Shown: positions 26,958 through 35,873, counted from the stretch's first letter. The stretch is DNA of 64,000 nucleotides from Nocardioides luteus (GCF_015752315.1 NZ_JADOVJ010000001.1:868001-932000), one strand, 5' to 3'. Made by a program: numbers and translations. Notes: generated by a model from the sequence alone, not told the origin.

Positions 26958-27893
26958 TTGTCAAGCAGCTGGAGCCTGCGCCGTCGGCGCAGACTCGCCG
27001 AGGAGGCGGGCGACACCATCGTCGCGACGCCGCGGATCGCGGTGCTCACGATCGCCCGCGACGAGGGCGAGATGCTCGCCCGCTGGGTCGACCACTACGG
27101 CCGAGCGGCGGGTCACGAGAACCTGATCGTCTTCGACGACGGCTCGACCGACGGTTCCACCGACGACCTGCCGTGCACGGTCCAGCACCTGCCCGGCTTC
27201 CGGAAGGGCAACTTCGAGGTCGGCCGGATGAGCCTGGCCAGCGGGGTGGCCCAAGGTCTCCTCGGCGTCTACGACGTGGTCATCTTCACCGACGTCGACG
27301 AGTTCCTCGTCCCCGACCCGGCGAGGTACGCCGACCTGTCGGACTACCTCGCCAGGCGGCCCGAGCGGGTGATCGCTCCCTTCGCCCTCAACGTGGTCCA
27401 CCACACCGCGGTCGAGGGACCGCTGATCAACGGCAAGCCGATCCTCGGCCAGCGGGCGTACGCCCAGTTCGCGCCGTTGATGTGCAAGCCGTCGGTCAAG
27501 CGGGTGCCGGCCGCCTGGAGCTCCGCCTCCCACGGGATCAGGGCGCCGTTCGTGCCTGATCCCGGCCTGTTCATGCTCCACATGAAGTTCGCCGACGTGG
27601 ATCTGCTCCGGCGGCAGGCCGACCGTCGCAACGAGCTCGCCAAGGCGGTGGGCCGCGGCAAGGGCAGCTCGTGGGGACGCTCCGGCGACGATCTCGCCGA
27701 CCTGCTGACCAGGGTGACCGCCTCGGTGTCCGCCGATGTCGAGGAGTTCGACCCGACCTCGGTGCTACCGGCCAGGCTCGTGCGCGAGGAGAAGCAGAAG
27801 GGGCTGCACCGCGCCGTCGGCGCGGGCCACATCGACAACCTCCGCAACCAGCCGTTGCTACGCATCCCGGAACGCCTCCACGGGATGGTCTGA
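26958..27893 (+). CDS. Family 2-like glycosyltransferase
   Basis: 311 aa from TTG 26958 (RBS GGGGGA). IAVLTIARDEGEMLARWVDHY and NLIVFDDGSTDGSTDDL are the opening motifs of GT-A glycosyltransferases, and VVIFTDVDEFLVPDP holds the DxD metal site. The overall pattern (ARDEG...FTDVDEFL) resembles GT2/GT92-like proteins. The N-terminus SWSLRRRRRLAEEAGD is strongly basic and could touch the membrane. It follows the sulfotransferase after 26 nt; the two probably modify the same product. Confidence 0.78.
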   Translation: MSSSWSLRRRRRLAEEAGDTIVATPRIAVLTIARDEGEMLARWVDHYGRAAGHENLIVFDDGSTDGSTDDLPCTVQHLPGFRKGNFEVGRMSLASGVAQGLLGVYDVVIFTDVDEFLVPDPARYADLSDYLARRPERVIAPFALNVVHHTAVEGPLINGKPILGQRAYAQFAPLMCKPSVKRVPAAWSSASHGIRAPFVPDPGLFMLHMKFADVDLLRRQADRRNELAKAVGRGKGSSWGRSGDDLADLLTRVTASVSADVEEFDPTSVLPARLVREEKQKGLHRAVGAGHIDNLRNQPLLRIPERLHGMV

Positions 27894-27897
27894 GCTA

Positions 27898-27915
27898 GGT
27901 TACCCTCCGGTAATC
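27898..27915. promoter_or_regulatory. TTACC-N4-GGTAA palindrome before the MaoC-SDR operon
   Basis: GGTTACC-ctcc-GGTAATC overlaps the -10-like TAGGTT (27896-27901), about 50 nt before the MaoC start. It is the second copy of the operator seen at 22425-22442, with one mismatch in the outer arm. Confidence 0.55.
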
Positions 27916-27950
27916 AACGCTTCGCCAGACTCACCGACGAGAGGCCGCAG

Positions 27951-28985
27951 ATGAGCAAGACGAACCCCGGCAACTTCTTCGAGGACTTCCAGGTCGGCCA
28001 GGTCATCGAGCACGCGACGCCGCGCACGGTGACCGAGGGAGACCGGGCTGCGTACGGGTCGCTCTACCCGACCCGCTTCGCGGTGCCCTCGAGCGCGGCC
28101 TTCGCGGCCTCGGTGGGTCTGGGCGTGCACCCGGTGGAGGAGCTGATCGGCTTCCACATCGCCTTCGGCAAGACCGTCCCGGACGTGTCGCTGAACGCGG
28201 TCGCCAACCTCGGCTACGCCGAGTGCCGCTTCCACCAGCCGGTGGTGCCGGGCGACACGCTCTCGACCAGGTCGGAGGTGATCGGCCTCAAGCAGAACTC
28301 CAACGGCAGGTCCGGCGTCGTCTACGTACGCTCCACCGCCACCAACCAGCGTGGCGAGGTCGCCATCGACTGGGCGCGTTGGGTGATGGTCCACAAGCGC
28401 GACCAGGAGGCCGCGGCCCCCGAGACCGTGATCCCGGAGTTGGCCGCTGTCGTCGACGCGAAGAACCTGATCGTGCCGAAGGGCCTCGACTTCACCTCCT
28501 ACGACTTCACCGCCGCCGGTGAGCCGCACCGGCTCGGCGACTACGAGGTCGGCGAGAAGATCGACCACGTCGACGGGGTGACCCTGACCGCCTCCGAGCA
28601 CCAGCAGGCCACCCGGCTGTGGCAGAACACCGCGAAGGTGCACTTCAACGTCGAGGCGCGGCCCGACGGCCGCAACCTCGTCTACGGCGGCCACATCATC
28701 TCGCTGGCCCGGGCGCTGTCGTTCAACGGCCTCGCCAACGCCCAGCTCATCGCCGCGATCAACGCCGGCGCGCACACCTCCCCGGCTTTCGCGGGCGACA
28801 CCGTCTACGCCTGGTCGGAGGTGCTCGACCGCGTGGAGACCGACGCCCCGGGTGTCGGTGCCCTTCGACTGCGCCTGGTCGCCACCAAGGGACGCGACGA
28901 GTCGATGACCCTGCGCGGCGAGGACGGCAAGTACGCCCCCGGGGTGCTGCTCGACCTGGACTACTGGGCGCTCATCCCTGTGTAA
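27951..28985 (+). CDS. MaoC double-hotdog hydratase (mesaconyl-CoA hydratase-like)
   Basis: 344 aa with two hotdog halves. The opening MSKTNPGNFFEDFQVGQVIEHATPRTVTEGD, in pieces SKTNPGNFFEDF and HATPRTVTEGD, and FHIAFGKTVPDVSLNAVANLGYAE are very close to what I remember of mesaconyl-CoA hydratase (beta-methylmalyl-CoA dehydratase, Mch) of the ethylmalonyl-CoA and 3-hydroxypropionate pathways. Neither crotonyl-CoA carboxylase nor ethylmalonyl-CoA mutase is in the window, so the exact substrate is inferred. It is 10 nt upstream of an SDR gene. Confidence 0.8.
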   Translation: MSKTNPGNFFEDFQVGQVIEHATPRTVTEGDRAAYGSLYPTRFAVPSSAAFAASVGLGVHPVEELIGFHIAFGKTVPDVSLNAVANLGYAECRFHQPVVPGDTLSTRSEVIGLKQNSNGRSGVVYVRSTATNQRGEVAIDWARWVMVHKRDQEAAAPETVIPELAAVVDAKNLIVPKGLDFTSYDFTAAGEPHRLGDYEVGEKIDHVDGVTLTASEHQQATRLWQNTAKVHFNVEARPDGRNLVYGGHIISLARALSFNGLANAQLIAAINAGAHTSPAFAGDTVYAWSEVLDRVETDAPGVGALRLRLVATKGRDESMTLRGEDGKYAPGVLLDLDYWALIPV

Positions 28986-28995
28986 GGAGCACGTC

Positions 28996-29787
28996 ATGGC
29001 AGGTAAGAAAGCACTCTTCGTCTCCGGCTCCGCCCAGGGGATCGGCAAGGCGATCGTCGAGAAGTTCGCGACCGAGGGCTGGTTCGTCGGCGTCTACGAC
29101 ATCGACGCCGACCTGGCGCGTGACGTCGCCGCGATCCTCGGCTCCGACAACGCCATCGGTGGCACGCTCGACGTCACCGACCCGGCCTCCTGGAAGGCGG
29201 CCCTGGAGGAGTTCGCCACCGCGGCCGGTGGTCGCCTCGACCTGCTGGTCAACAACGCCGGCATCCTGCGCGCCGGCCGCCTGGCCGACGTCGACCTGGC
29301 CCAGCACCACCAGACCATCGAGATCAACGTCAACGGCGTGATCAACGGCTGCCACACGGCCTACCCCTACCTCCGGGCCACCCCGGGCTCCGGCGTCATC
29401 AACGTGTGCAGCGCGAGCGCGATCTACGGCCAGCCGGAGATCGCCTCCTACAGCGCCTCCAAGTACGCCGTGCGGGGGCTCACCGAGGCGCTGGAGCTGG
29501 AGTGGCGCAAGGAGGGCATCCGGGTGCAGGCGGTCTGGCCGCTGTGGGTGCGGACCGCGCTGCTCGAGGGCAACGTCGCCTCCTCCCACCAGACGCTCGG
29601 CATCCGGCTCACCGTCGAGGACGTCGCCGACCAGGTCTGGGAGATGGCCCAGCCGCGCAAGGGACTGCTCCGGCTGCCCAAGGTGCACACCACCGTCGGC
29701 CTCCCGGCCAGGGCGCTCTCGACCGCTGCCGACCTCGCCCCCAACGTGTTCGTCCGCGAGGTCAACCGGCTCATCACTCGGGCGTAG
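28996..29787 (+). CDS. Short-chain dehydrogenase/reductase
   Basis: 263 aa classical SDR. The cofactor loop is SGSAQGIGKAI and the structural motif LVNNAGIL. The catalytic Ser lies in CSASAIYG and the YxxxK in ASYSASKYAVRG. The Asp in VYDIDAD after strand 2 favours NAD over NADP. It is co-transcribed with the MaoC hydratase (10-nt gap), so it probably oxidises or reduces the hydrated acyl intermediate or a related alcohol. Confidence 0.88.
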   Translation: MAGKKALFVSGSAQGIGKAIVEKFATEGWFVGVYDIDADLARDVAAILGSDNAIGGTLDVTDPASWKAALEEFATAAGGRLDLLVNNAGILRAGRLADVDLAQHHQTIEINVNGVINGCHTAYPYLRATPGSGVINVCSASAIYGQPEIASYSASKYAVRGLTEALELEWRKEGIRVQAVWPLWVRTALLEGNVASSHQTLGIRLTVEDVADQVWEMAQPRKGLLRLPKVHTTVGLPARALSTAADLAPNVFVREVNRLITRA

Positions 29788-29823
29788 CGCGTCGCCTGGG
29801 CGGATGGCTGGTTGGATGGGGGT

Positions 29824-30378
29824 ATGGCGCTCTACCTCGTCAGGCACGGCACCACCGAGTGGTCCCTCAACGGCCGGCACACCTCCCGCACCGACCTTCC
29901 CCTCCTGCCCGAGGGGGAGGAGGCGGCCAAGCTGCTCGCGTCCCGCCTCCAGGACCAGAAGTACGCCGCGGTCCTGACCTCCCCGCGACAGCGGGCGCTG
30001 CGTACGGCTGAGCTGGCGGGCTTCCCCGACGCCGAGGTCACCGAGGACCTGGTCGAGTGGGACTACGGCGACTACGAGGGCATCACCACCGACGAGATCC
30101 ACCGGACCGACCCCGGCTGGAGCCTGTGGACCGGGTCGACGCCCGGGGGAGAGGCGGCGGCCTCCGTCCAGGAGCGGCTCGGCCGGGTCGTGAAGGCTGC
30201 CCGCGAGCGCGACGGCGACACCCTGGTCTTCTCCCACGGACACGCGCTGTGCGCGCTCGCGGCGGTGTGGCTGGAGCTCCCGGTCACCGAGGGACGGCTC
30301 TTCCGGCTCGACACCGCGACCGTCTCGATGCTGGACGCGCACCACGGCCAGCCCGTCGTCAAGCAGTGGAACACCTAG
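29824..30378 (+). CDS. Histidine phosphatase family protein
   Basis: 184 aa. The N-terminal LVRHGTTEWSLNGRHTSRTD carries the catalytic RHG, with the second Arg in SPRQRALRTAEL and the acid residue region VEWDYGDYEGITTDEI. The late His is in LVFSHGHALCALA. This is the phosphoglycerate-mutase-like phosphatase fold; the substrate could be a sugar phosphate or small phosphoester. The start ATG follows GGATGGGGGT. It is cytoplasmic and probably an independent unit. Confidence 0.88.
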   Translation: MALYLVRHGTTEWSLNGRHTSRTDLPLLPEGEEAAKLLASRLQDQKYAAVLTSPRQRALRTAELAGFPDAEVTEDLVEWDYGDYEGITTDEIHRTDPGWSLWTGSTPGGEAAASVQERLGRVVKAARERDGDTLVFSHGHALCALAAVWLELPVTEGRLFRLDTATVSMLDAHHGQPVVKQWNT

Positions 30379-30466
30379 CCGGACCGAACGGGTCCGCGGG
30401 AAGACGAGCGACCGACGCTCGACCCTGACGCTTGACCAGACGGATGCCACGGGTCACCGTTGGGGG

Positions 30467-31120
30467 GTGGCACTTGCGGTTGGCTGTCCACGCTGCGCGA
30501 CGCCGGTGGCGAGCATCGGCGCCGGCGGCACCCGGTCCTGCCCAGAGCACGGCGTGGTGACGCCGCTGTGGCATACGGACGTGGCCTCCTACGAGGATCT
30601 GGTCCAGGTTCTCTCGCTGGCCGGCGACGTACCCACCTACGTGCCCTGGCCGATCGAGTCCGGCTGGTCGATCGCGGACCTGGCCGTGGTCGGCGACGAG
30701 GGCAAGGGAGCGGCGACCCTGGTCACCGTGACCGGCGTGACGCCCGACGACGGCCAGGTGGAGATGACCGTGGTCACCGAGGAGGCCGGTGTCGGGCTGG
30801 GCGCACGGTGCGCGCGCACCGAGGGACCGGATCCCGGCATCGACGCCTGCACCGGGCCACCCACGACGCGGGTCCGCGTCGGCGGGCAGCTGGTGCCGCT
30901 GTGGCCGATCACCCAGTGGACCAACGGCGCCGAGGAGTGGGAGCGGTCCGTGATGGTCGGCGAGGCCGCCGGCCGCTGGCTGTGGCTGGTCTTCCGGCCG
31001 GCCACCGCGATGCTGACGCTGCAGGACGGCTGGCACCTGCGCCAGGTCGGCGACCTCGGCGTCCAGATGGTCGAGCTGCCCTTCGGTGGCCCCGGTGGAT
31101 CTTGGTCGAACTCCCCGTAG
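30467..31120 (+). CDS. DUF6758 family protein
   Basis: 217 aa. It opens with a zinc-ribbon-like CPRCATPV...CPEHG, then the family blocks YVPWPIESGWSIADLAVVGDE, EEAGVGLGARCARTEGPDPG and EAAGRWLWLVFRPA. Homologues in Streptomyces also sit next to PHP-domain and MarC genes, as here. Function unknown. Its stop codon is the first base-paired element of the 165-nt palindrome that follows. Confidence 0.75.
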   Translation: MALAVGCPRCATPVASIGAGGTRSCPEHGVVTPLWHTDVASYEDLVQVLSLAGDVPTYVPWPIESGWSIADLAVVGDEGKGAATLVTVTGVTPDDGQVEMTVVTEEAGVGLGARCARTEGPDPGIDACTGPPTTRVRVGGQLVPLWPITQWTNGAEEWERSVMVGEAAGRWLWLVFRPATAMLTLQDGWHLRQVGDLGVQMVELPFGGPGGSWSNSP

Positions 31121-31282
31121 AGGCTCCGCGAGCAGAGGCGACCTGCTGCGCGCCGCGATACGCGCACTCTCGCGGCGTTGCCGCCTCTCGACGGTGCAAC
31201 CAGACCGCCGTCGAGACGGCGCCTTGCGAGAGTACGCGTCTCGCGCCGCTCGCGACGGCCGCCTCTGCTCGCGAAACCTCTA
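31118..31282. repeat. 165-nt long palindrome bridging DUF6758 and PHP genes
   Basis: Nested inverted pairs from the outside in: TAGAGG (31118-31123)/CCTCTA (31277-31282); CGCGAGCAGAGGCG (31127-31140)/CGCCTCTGCTCGCG (31260-31273), 14 of 14; ACTCTCGC (31166-31173)/GCGAGAGT (31226-31233); TCTCGACGG (31186-31194)/CCGTCGAGA (31208-31216). The arms start at one gene's stop codon and end in the next gene's -10 box. Fits a MITE/REP-like insertion or an extended terminator. Confidence 0.75.
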
Positions 31283-31292
31283 GGATGTGCAG

Positions 31293-32168
31293 GTGCGCAT
31301 CGACCTCCATACTCACTCGCGGGTGAGTGACGGGACCGATTCGCCCACCGAGCTGATCCAGGCGGCGAAGGCCGCGGGCCTCGATGTCGTCGCGATCACC
31401 GACCACGACACCGCCGCCAGCTGGGACGAGGCGGCCGCTGCGGCCGCCGAGGCCGGGATCGAGCTCGTACGTGGCATGGAGATCAGCGCCAACCACGCCG
31501 GGCACGGTGTCCACCTGCTGGCCTACCTGCCCGACCGGACCTATCCGCCGCTGGTCGAGGAGCTCGCCCGCGTGCTCGCCGGCCGCGACGGACGGCTGCC
31601 GCTGATGCTGGACCGGCTGGCCCGCCTCGGCATCGAGGTGTCCCTCGAGGACGTCGCGGCGGTCTCCGGCGATGCCGCCGCCTCGGGGCGCCCCCACCTC
31701 GCCGACGCGCTCGTCGCCAAGGGGTACGTGCTCAGTCGTGACGAGGCGTTCAACCGTTATCTCGGGGCCGGCAAACCTGCGTACGTCAATCGCTACGCGG
31801 CCCCGCTCGAGCCGATGATCCGCACCGTCGCCGCCGCCGGCGGAGTCACCGTGATCGCCCACCCGTGGGGCCGGTCGGGGCGCGAGCAGCCCGACGAGGC
31901 GGCCCTGTCCGCACTGGTCGACGCGGGCCTGTCGGGGCTCGAGGTCGACCACCAGGATCACACCCCGGAGACCCGCGAGAAGCTGCGCGTGATCGCCCGC
32001 AACCTCGACCTCGTGGTGACCGGATCCAGCGATTACCACGGCACCGGGAAGGTGGGTCACCATCTGGGAGTGAACACCACTGCACCGGCCGAGTACGAGC
32101 GGCTCCTGGAGCGGGCCGCCGCAGCCTCGGCGGCCTCCGGACGCACCACCCCCGAGGTCGTACGGTGA
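31293..32168 (+). CDS. PHP-domain phosphoesterase
   Basis: 291 aa from GTG 31293, 6 nt after TAGGAT (leaderless); GTG 31287 is an alternative. Metal-binding motifs of the PHP family are clear: RIDLHTHSRVSDGTDSP, ITDHDTAASW, and a late GSSDYHG. The length and order match the YciV/TrpH group, known as 3',5'-nucleoside bisphosphate phosphatase or 5'-3' exoribonuclease (RNase AM) in E. coli. It overlaps marC by 4 nt, so it is translationally coupled. Confidence 0.88.
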   Translation: MRIDLHTHSRVSDGTDSPTELIQAAKAAGLDVVAITDHDTAASWDEAAAAAAEAGIELVRGMEISANHAGHGVHLLAYLPDRTYPPLVEELARVLAGRDGRLPLMLDRLARLGIEVSLEDVAAVSGDAAASGRPHLADALVAKGYVLSRDEAFNRYLGAGKPAYVNRYAAPLEPMIRTVAAAGGVTVIAHPWGRSGREQPDEAALSALVDAGLSGLEVDHQDHTPETREKLRVIARNLDLVVTGSSDYHGTGKVGHHLGVNTTAPAEYERLLERAAAASAASGRTTPEVVR

Positions 32169-32764
32169 CCGAGATCTTCGTCTCCACGTTCGTGACGCTC
32201 TTCGTGATCATGGACCCGGTCGGGACGATCCCGATCTTCCTGTCGCTGACCGCGGGACAGTCACCGGGCAAGCAGCGCCGCGCGGCGCTCCTCGCGGTCG
32301 CGGTCTCGTTCCTGGTGATCACGATCTTCGCGCTCTTCGGCCAGGCGATCCTGCACTTCCTGCACATCTCCCTCGAGGCGCTGCAGTGCGCCGGCGGCCT
32401 GCTCCTCCTGCTGGTCGCCCTCGAGCTGCTCACCGACAACTTCGACGACCCCGTCGCCGCCGCCGGAGCCAACGTGGCGATGGTGCCGCTCGGCACCCCG
32501 CTCCTGGCCGGCCCCGGCGCCATCGTCGCCACCATGGTCTTCACCCAGGAGGTCGACTCCGTCGGGAGCGCCTTCGGGCTCGGCCTCGGACTCGCCGTCG
32601 TCCACATCGCCCTGCTGATCGCGATGATCTTCTCCATCCCGATCCTGAAGGTCCTCAAGGAGTCCGGCGTCCTGCTCATCACCAGGATCGCCGGTCTGCT
32701 CCTCTCCGCGATCGCCGTCCAGATGGTCGCCGACGCGGTCACGACGTTCATCGCGAACGCCTGA
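32165..32764 (+). CDS. MarC-family integral membrane protein
   Basis: 199 aa, six predicted membrane helices (FVSTFVTLFVIMDPVGTIPIFL through MVADAVTTFIANA). The signature MDPVGTIPIFL in helix 1 and the repeat MVPLGTPLLAGPGAI are those of MarC/UPF0056 proteins, whose transport role is unresolved. GTG 32165 overlaps the PHP stop codon by 4 nt. Confidence 0.88.
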   Translation: MTEIFVSTFVTLFVIMDPVGTIPIFLSLTAGQSPGKQRRAALLAVAVSFLVITIFALFGQAILHFLHISLEALQCAGGLLLLLVALELLTDNFDDPVAAAGANVAMVPLGTPLLAGPGAIVATMVFTQEVDSVGSAFGLGLGLAVVHIALLIAMIFSIPILKVLKESGVLLITRIAGLLLSAIAVQMVADAVTTFIANA

Positions 32765-32781
32765 GCCGTTTCCGTCCCGGA

Positions 32782-33546
32782 CTACTTCCGGCCGAGCGAC
32801 TGGAACTTCTGGAGTACGCCGGAGGGAACCGCTCGCGCGACGGTGGCCAGGGCCTTGTAGCGCTTGCTCGGGATCGAGAAGGTCTTGTCGTCCTCGTAGT
32901 CGTCGAGGGCCTCGCGGACCAGGTCGTCGACGTCGAGCCACATCCAGGCCGGGGCGGAGTCGTAGCCGGAGCCGAGGCGCTCGTGGAACTCGGTCTTGGT
33001 GAACCCGGGCAGCAGGGCCATCACCTTGATGCCCTTGCCGGCGTACTCGTTGTGGGCCCACTCGGTGAACGAGTTGATCCAGGCCTTGGCGGCGGAGTAG
33101 GTGCCGCGGGGGAGGTAGGAGGCGACGGAGCCGACGTTGATGATGCCGCCGTGGCCGCGGGTCACCTGAGCACCGAGCGCCGCGTGGGACAGGCGTAGCG
33201 GGGCGATGACGAGCACCTCGGCCATCGCGGTCTCCTCGTCGGCGGTGTTGTCGAGGAACCGGTGCTTGAGGCCGTGGCCGGCGTTGTTGACGAGCAGGTC
33301 GACCGGATGGTCGAAGTCGGCCAGCCGGGTCTCGACCCTGGCCAGGTCGGCGCTGTCGGTCAGGTCGGCGCGGAGCACCTCGACGTCGACGCCGTGGGCC
33401 TCGGTGAGGTCCTTGGCGACGCGGTTGAGACGCTCCTCGTCACGGGCGACGAGCACGAGGTGGTGGCCCCGCGCGGCGAGCTGCTGGGCGAAGGCGAGTC
33501 CGATGCCGGCGGTCGCGCCGGTGATCAGGGCGGTGGGGTTCGACAT
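32782..33546 (-). CDS. Short-chain dehydrogenase/reductase, NADP-type
   Basis: 254 aa. TGATAGIGLAFAQ is the cofactor loop and VARDEERLNR the strand-2 region with a basic residue that favours NADP. LVNNAGHG and the YxxxK of GTYSAAKAW complete the classical SDR set. The C-terminal part (PAWMWLDVDDLVREALDDYE, FSIPSKRYKALATVAR) resembles the SDR subgroup annotated as DltE-like or ketoacyl reductases. Convergent with marC; substrate unknown. Confidence 0.85.
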   Translation of the reverse strand: MSNPTALITGATAGIGLAFAQQLAARGHHLVLVARDEERLNRVAKDLTEAHGVDVEVLRADLTDSADLARVETRLADFDHPVDLLVNNAGHGLKHRFLDNTADEETAMAEVLVIAPLRLSHAALGAQVTRGHGGIINVGSVASYLPRGTYSAAKAWINSFTEWAHNEYAGKGIKVMALLPGFTKTEFHERLGSGYDSAPAWMWLDVDDLVREALDDYEDDKTFSIPSKRYKALATVARAVPSGVLQKFQSLGRK

Positions 33547-33713
33547 GGGGCAATCCTGCCACCACCGCGGGCGCGCGATACGGGCGTCGCGCCGTCGGAT
33601 CCACCGAGGAATCCCGGTTTCTGTCTGTCGTGTGACAGTTGACTTGCGGTCGTGCGAGTTTGGATGATGTTCGACGTGGATTGGGCATGCGGACTCGGGC
33701 GCGTGATGGAGAC

Positions 33714-34385
33714 GTGAGCAGCGGTGGGCGACATCGGATGATGTCCCGGCCCCTCAGGCGCATCAAGATGCTCTTCGCCGCGTCCTTGCTGACCTCGGCC
33801 GGCCTGTACGGCGGGATCGAGATCGTCGCCGAGCCCGAGGCCGACGGCCGGACCGCCGTGGCCGACAACGGCATGAAGATGGGCGTCGACGACGAGGCGC
33901 GCACCCCGGTCTGGCCGCACGAGGCCCAGCGTGAGGCGGGGATCAACCGCTACGTCGATGCTCGGACCGCGGCCCGGGAGAAGGTGCTTCCCGCCGACTC
34001 CGGCCGGGGTCGCCGAGCGGTCTTCTCGATCAGCCGTCAGCGGGTCTGGATGGTGTCCGCGGCCGACAAGGTGCGGCGTACCTATCCGGTCTCGGGCAGC
34101 GTCTACGACAACCTCGAGCCCGGCACCTACAAGGTCTTCTCCCGCTCCAAGCACGCGAGGGGGATCGACGACTCCGGCACGATGCAGTGGTTCGTACGCT
34201 TCGCCAAAGGCCCCAGGGCCGCGATCGGGTTCCACAACATCCCGGTGGACAAGGGCAAGCGCGTGCAGACCCGCGCGCAGCTCGGCACACCCCTGTCGCA
34301 CGGGTGCATCCGCCAGGCCGAGCCGGACGCGAAGGCCATGTGGCGCTTCGCCCGGCTCGGCACCAAGGTGGTCGTGATCCCCTAG
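33714..34385 (+). CDS. L,D-transpeptidase (YkuD domain)
   Basis: 223 aa from GTG 33714; other in-frame starts exist at 33687 (ATG) and 33738 (ATG), and the choice is uncertain. A basic stretch and one hydrophobic segment (MLFAASLLTSAGLYGGIEI) mark a signal anchor. The catalytic domain starts at VFSISRQRVWMVSAADKVRRTYPVSG and ends with HNIP and the active-site motif SHGCIRQ (nucleophilic Cys). It would form 3-3 peptidoglycan crosslinks or attach proteins. A TTGACT...GATGAT promoter-like pair lies at 33639-33668. Confidence 0.87.
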   Translation: MSSGGRHRMMSRPLRRIKMLFAASLLTSAGLYGGIEIVAEPEADGRTAVADNGMKMGVDDEARTPVWPHEAQREAGINRYVDARTAAREKVLPADSGRGRRAVFSISRQRVWMVSAADKVRRTYPVSGSVYDNLEPGTYKVFSRSKHARGIDDSGTMQWFVRFAKGPRAAIGFHNIPVDKGKRVQTRAQLGTPLSHGCIRQAEPDAKAMWRFARLGTKVVVIP

Positions 34386-34400
34386 GGGCTCAGCCGAGGC

Positions 34401-35873
34401 TCAGGCGTCGGCCTTCGGCGCGGAGCTGCCGCCCGAGCCCGAAGAGCGGCGGCGACGACGGCGACGGGGAGCGGAGCCCTCGGCGCCGGCCTCGCCCTCG
34501 GCGGGCTTGGCGGAGGCAGTGGCCTCGGCGCCCGGAGCAGCGGACTGCTCGACGACCTGGCCGCCACGGGACCGGGTGCGCTGGCGGTTGCGGTTGCGGG
34601 GAGCGCGCTCGCGCTTCTCGCCGTCCGTGCCGGCGTCCTTGTCCTTCGGCTTCTCCGGCGTGGCCTTCTTGATCCGGCCCTTGGTGCCCTTCGGGATGCC
34701 CATGTCGTGCAGGAAGTGCTCCGAGGAGGAGTAGGTCTCCTGCGGGTCGTCGAAGGGGAGGTCGAGAGCCTTGTTGATCATCTTCCACTTGTGGAGGTCG
34801 GCCCAGTCGACCAGCGTCACGGCGACACCGGAGGCACCGGCACGGCCGGTGCGGCCGATGCGGTGGACGTAGGTCTTCTCGTCGTCGGGGGTCGTGTAGT
34901 TGACCACGTGGGAGACGCCGGTGACGTCGATGCCGCGGGCGGCGACGTCGGTGGCCACCAGGACCTCGACCTTGCCGTCACGGAACTTCTGCATCACCCG
35001 CTCGCGGGCGGCCTGCTGCATGTCGCCGTGCAGGGGAGAGGCCGGGAAGCCGCGCTCGGCGAGATCGTCGGCCACGCGCTGGGCCTGCCGCTTGGTGCGG
35101 GCGAAGACGACGACCTTGTCGTGGTCCTCGCACTGCAGCAGGCGGCCGATCATCTCGGGCTTGTCGAGGTCGTGGGCCTGGTAGACGAACTGCGCGGTGG
35201 CGGGCACCGTCTCGCGCTCGGCCGCGGACTCGGCGCGGATGTTCATCGGGTGGCGCATGTAGGAGCGGGCCAGGGCCACGATCGCGCCCGGCATGGTGGC
35301 CGAGAACAGCAGGGTCTGGCGGGTCTCCGGGGTCAGCGTGACCAGCTTCTCCACGTCGGGCAGGAACCCGAGGTCGAGCATCTCGTCGGCCTCGTCGAGG
35401 ACCAGCGCGTGCACGTGGGAGAGGTCGAGGACCTTGCGGTTGGCCAGGTCGATCAGCCGGCCCGGGGTGCCGACGACGATGTCGACGCCCTTCTCCAGCG
35501 CCTCGATCTGGGGCTCGTAGCCGGCGCCGCCGTAGACGGTCAGCACGCGGAGGCCGCGGTCCTCGGAGATCATCGAGATCTCGGCCGAGACCTGCATGGC
35601 GAGCTCGCGGGTCGGCGCCACGATCAGCGCCTGCGGCTTGCCCTGCGGAAGGTCGATGTAGTCGCGGTCCTTGGGGGACACGCTGCGCTGCACGACCGGG
35701 ATGCCGAAGGCCAGCGTCTTGCCGGAGCCGGTGCGGGCCTGGCCGATCAGGTCGGTGCCCTGCAGGGCGACCGAGAGCGTCATCTCCTGGATGGCGAACG
35801 GGGTGGTGATGCCTTTGCGCTCGAGCGGAGCGCAGATCTCGGGATGCACCCCGAGGTCCTTGAACGTTGTCAT
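34401..35873 (-). CDS. DEAD-box RNA helicase (RhlE-like)
   Basis: 490 aa from ATG 35873 (MTTFKDLGVHPEI). In-frame ATG 35900 is possible. Motifs: Q-motif with PFAIQ, Walker A ARTGSGKT, DEAD as VLDEADEML, SAT (FSATMP), the ARGIDV and HRIGRTGRAG motifs. After about 390 a low-complexity basic tail (RNRNRQRTRSRGG, RRRRRRRSSGSGG) follows, typical for RNA binding in actinobacterial RhlE. It remodels structured RNA in ribosome assembly or decay. It is divergent from a ferritin-like gene, as rhlE is in mycobacteria. Confidence 0.93.
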   Translation of the reverse strand: MTTFKDLGVHPEICAPLERKGITTPFAIQEMTLSVALQGTDLIGQARTGSGKTLAFGIPVVQRSVSPKDRDYIDLPQGKPQALIVAPTRELAMQVSAEISMISEDRGLRVLTVYGGAGYEPQIEALEKGVDIVVGTPGRLIDLANRKVLDLSHVHALVLDEADEMLDLGFLPDVEKLVTLTPETRQTLLFSATMPGAIVALARSYMRHPMNIRAESAAERETVPATAQFVYQAHDLDKPEMIGRLLQCEDHDKVVVFARTKRQAQRVADDLAERGFPASPLHGDMQQAARERVMQKFRDGKVEVLVATDVAARGIDVTGVSHVVNYTTPDDEKTYVHRIGRTGRAGASGVAVTLVDWADLHKWKMINKALDLPFDDPQETYSSSEHFLHDMGIPKGTKGRIKKATPEKPKDKDAGTDGEKRERAPRNRNRQRTRSRGGQVVEQSAAPGAEATASAKPAEGEAGAEGSAPRRRRRRRSSGSGGSSAPKADA

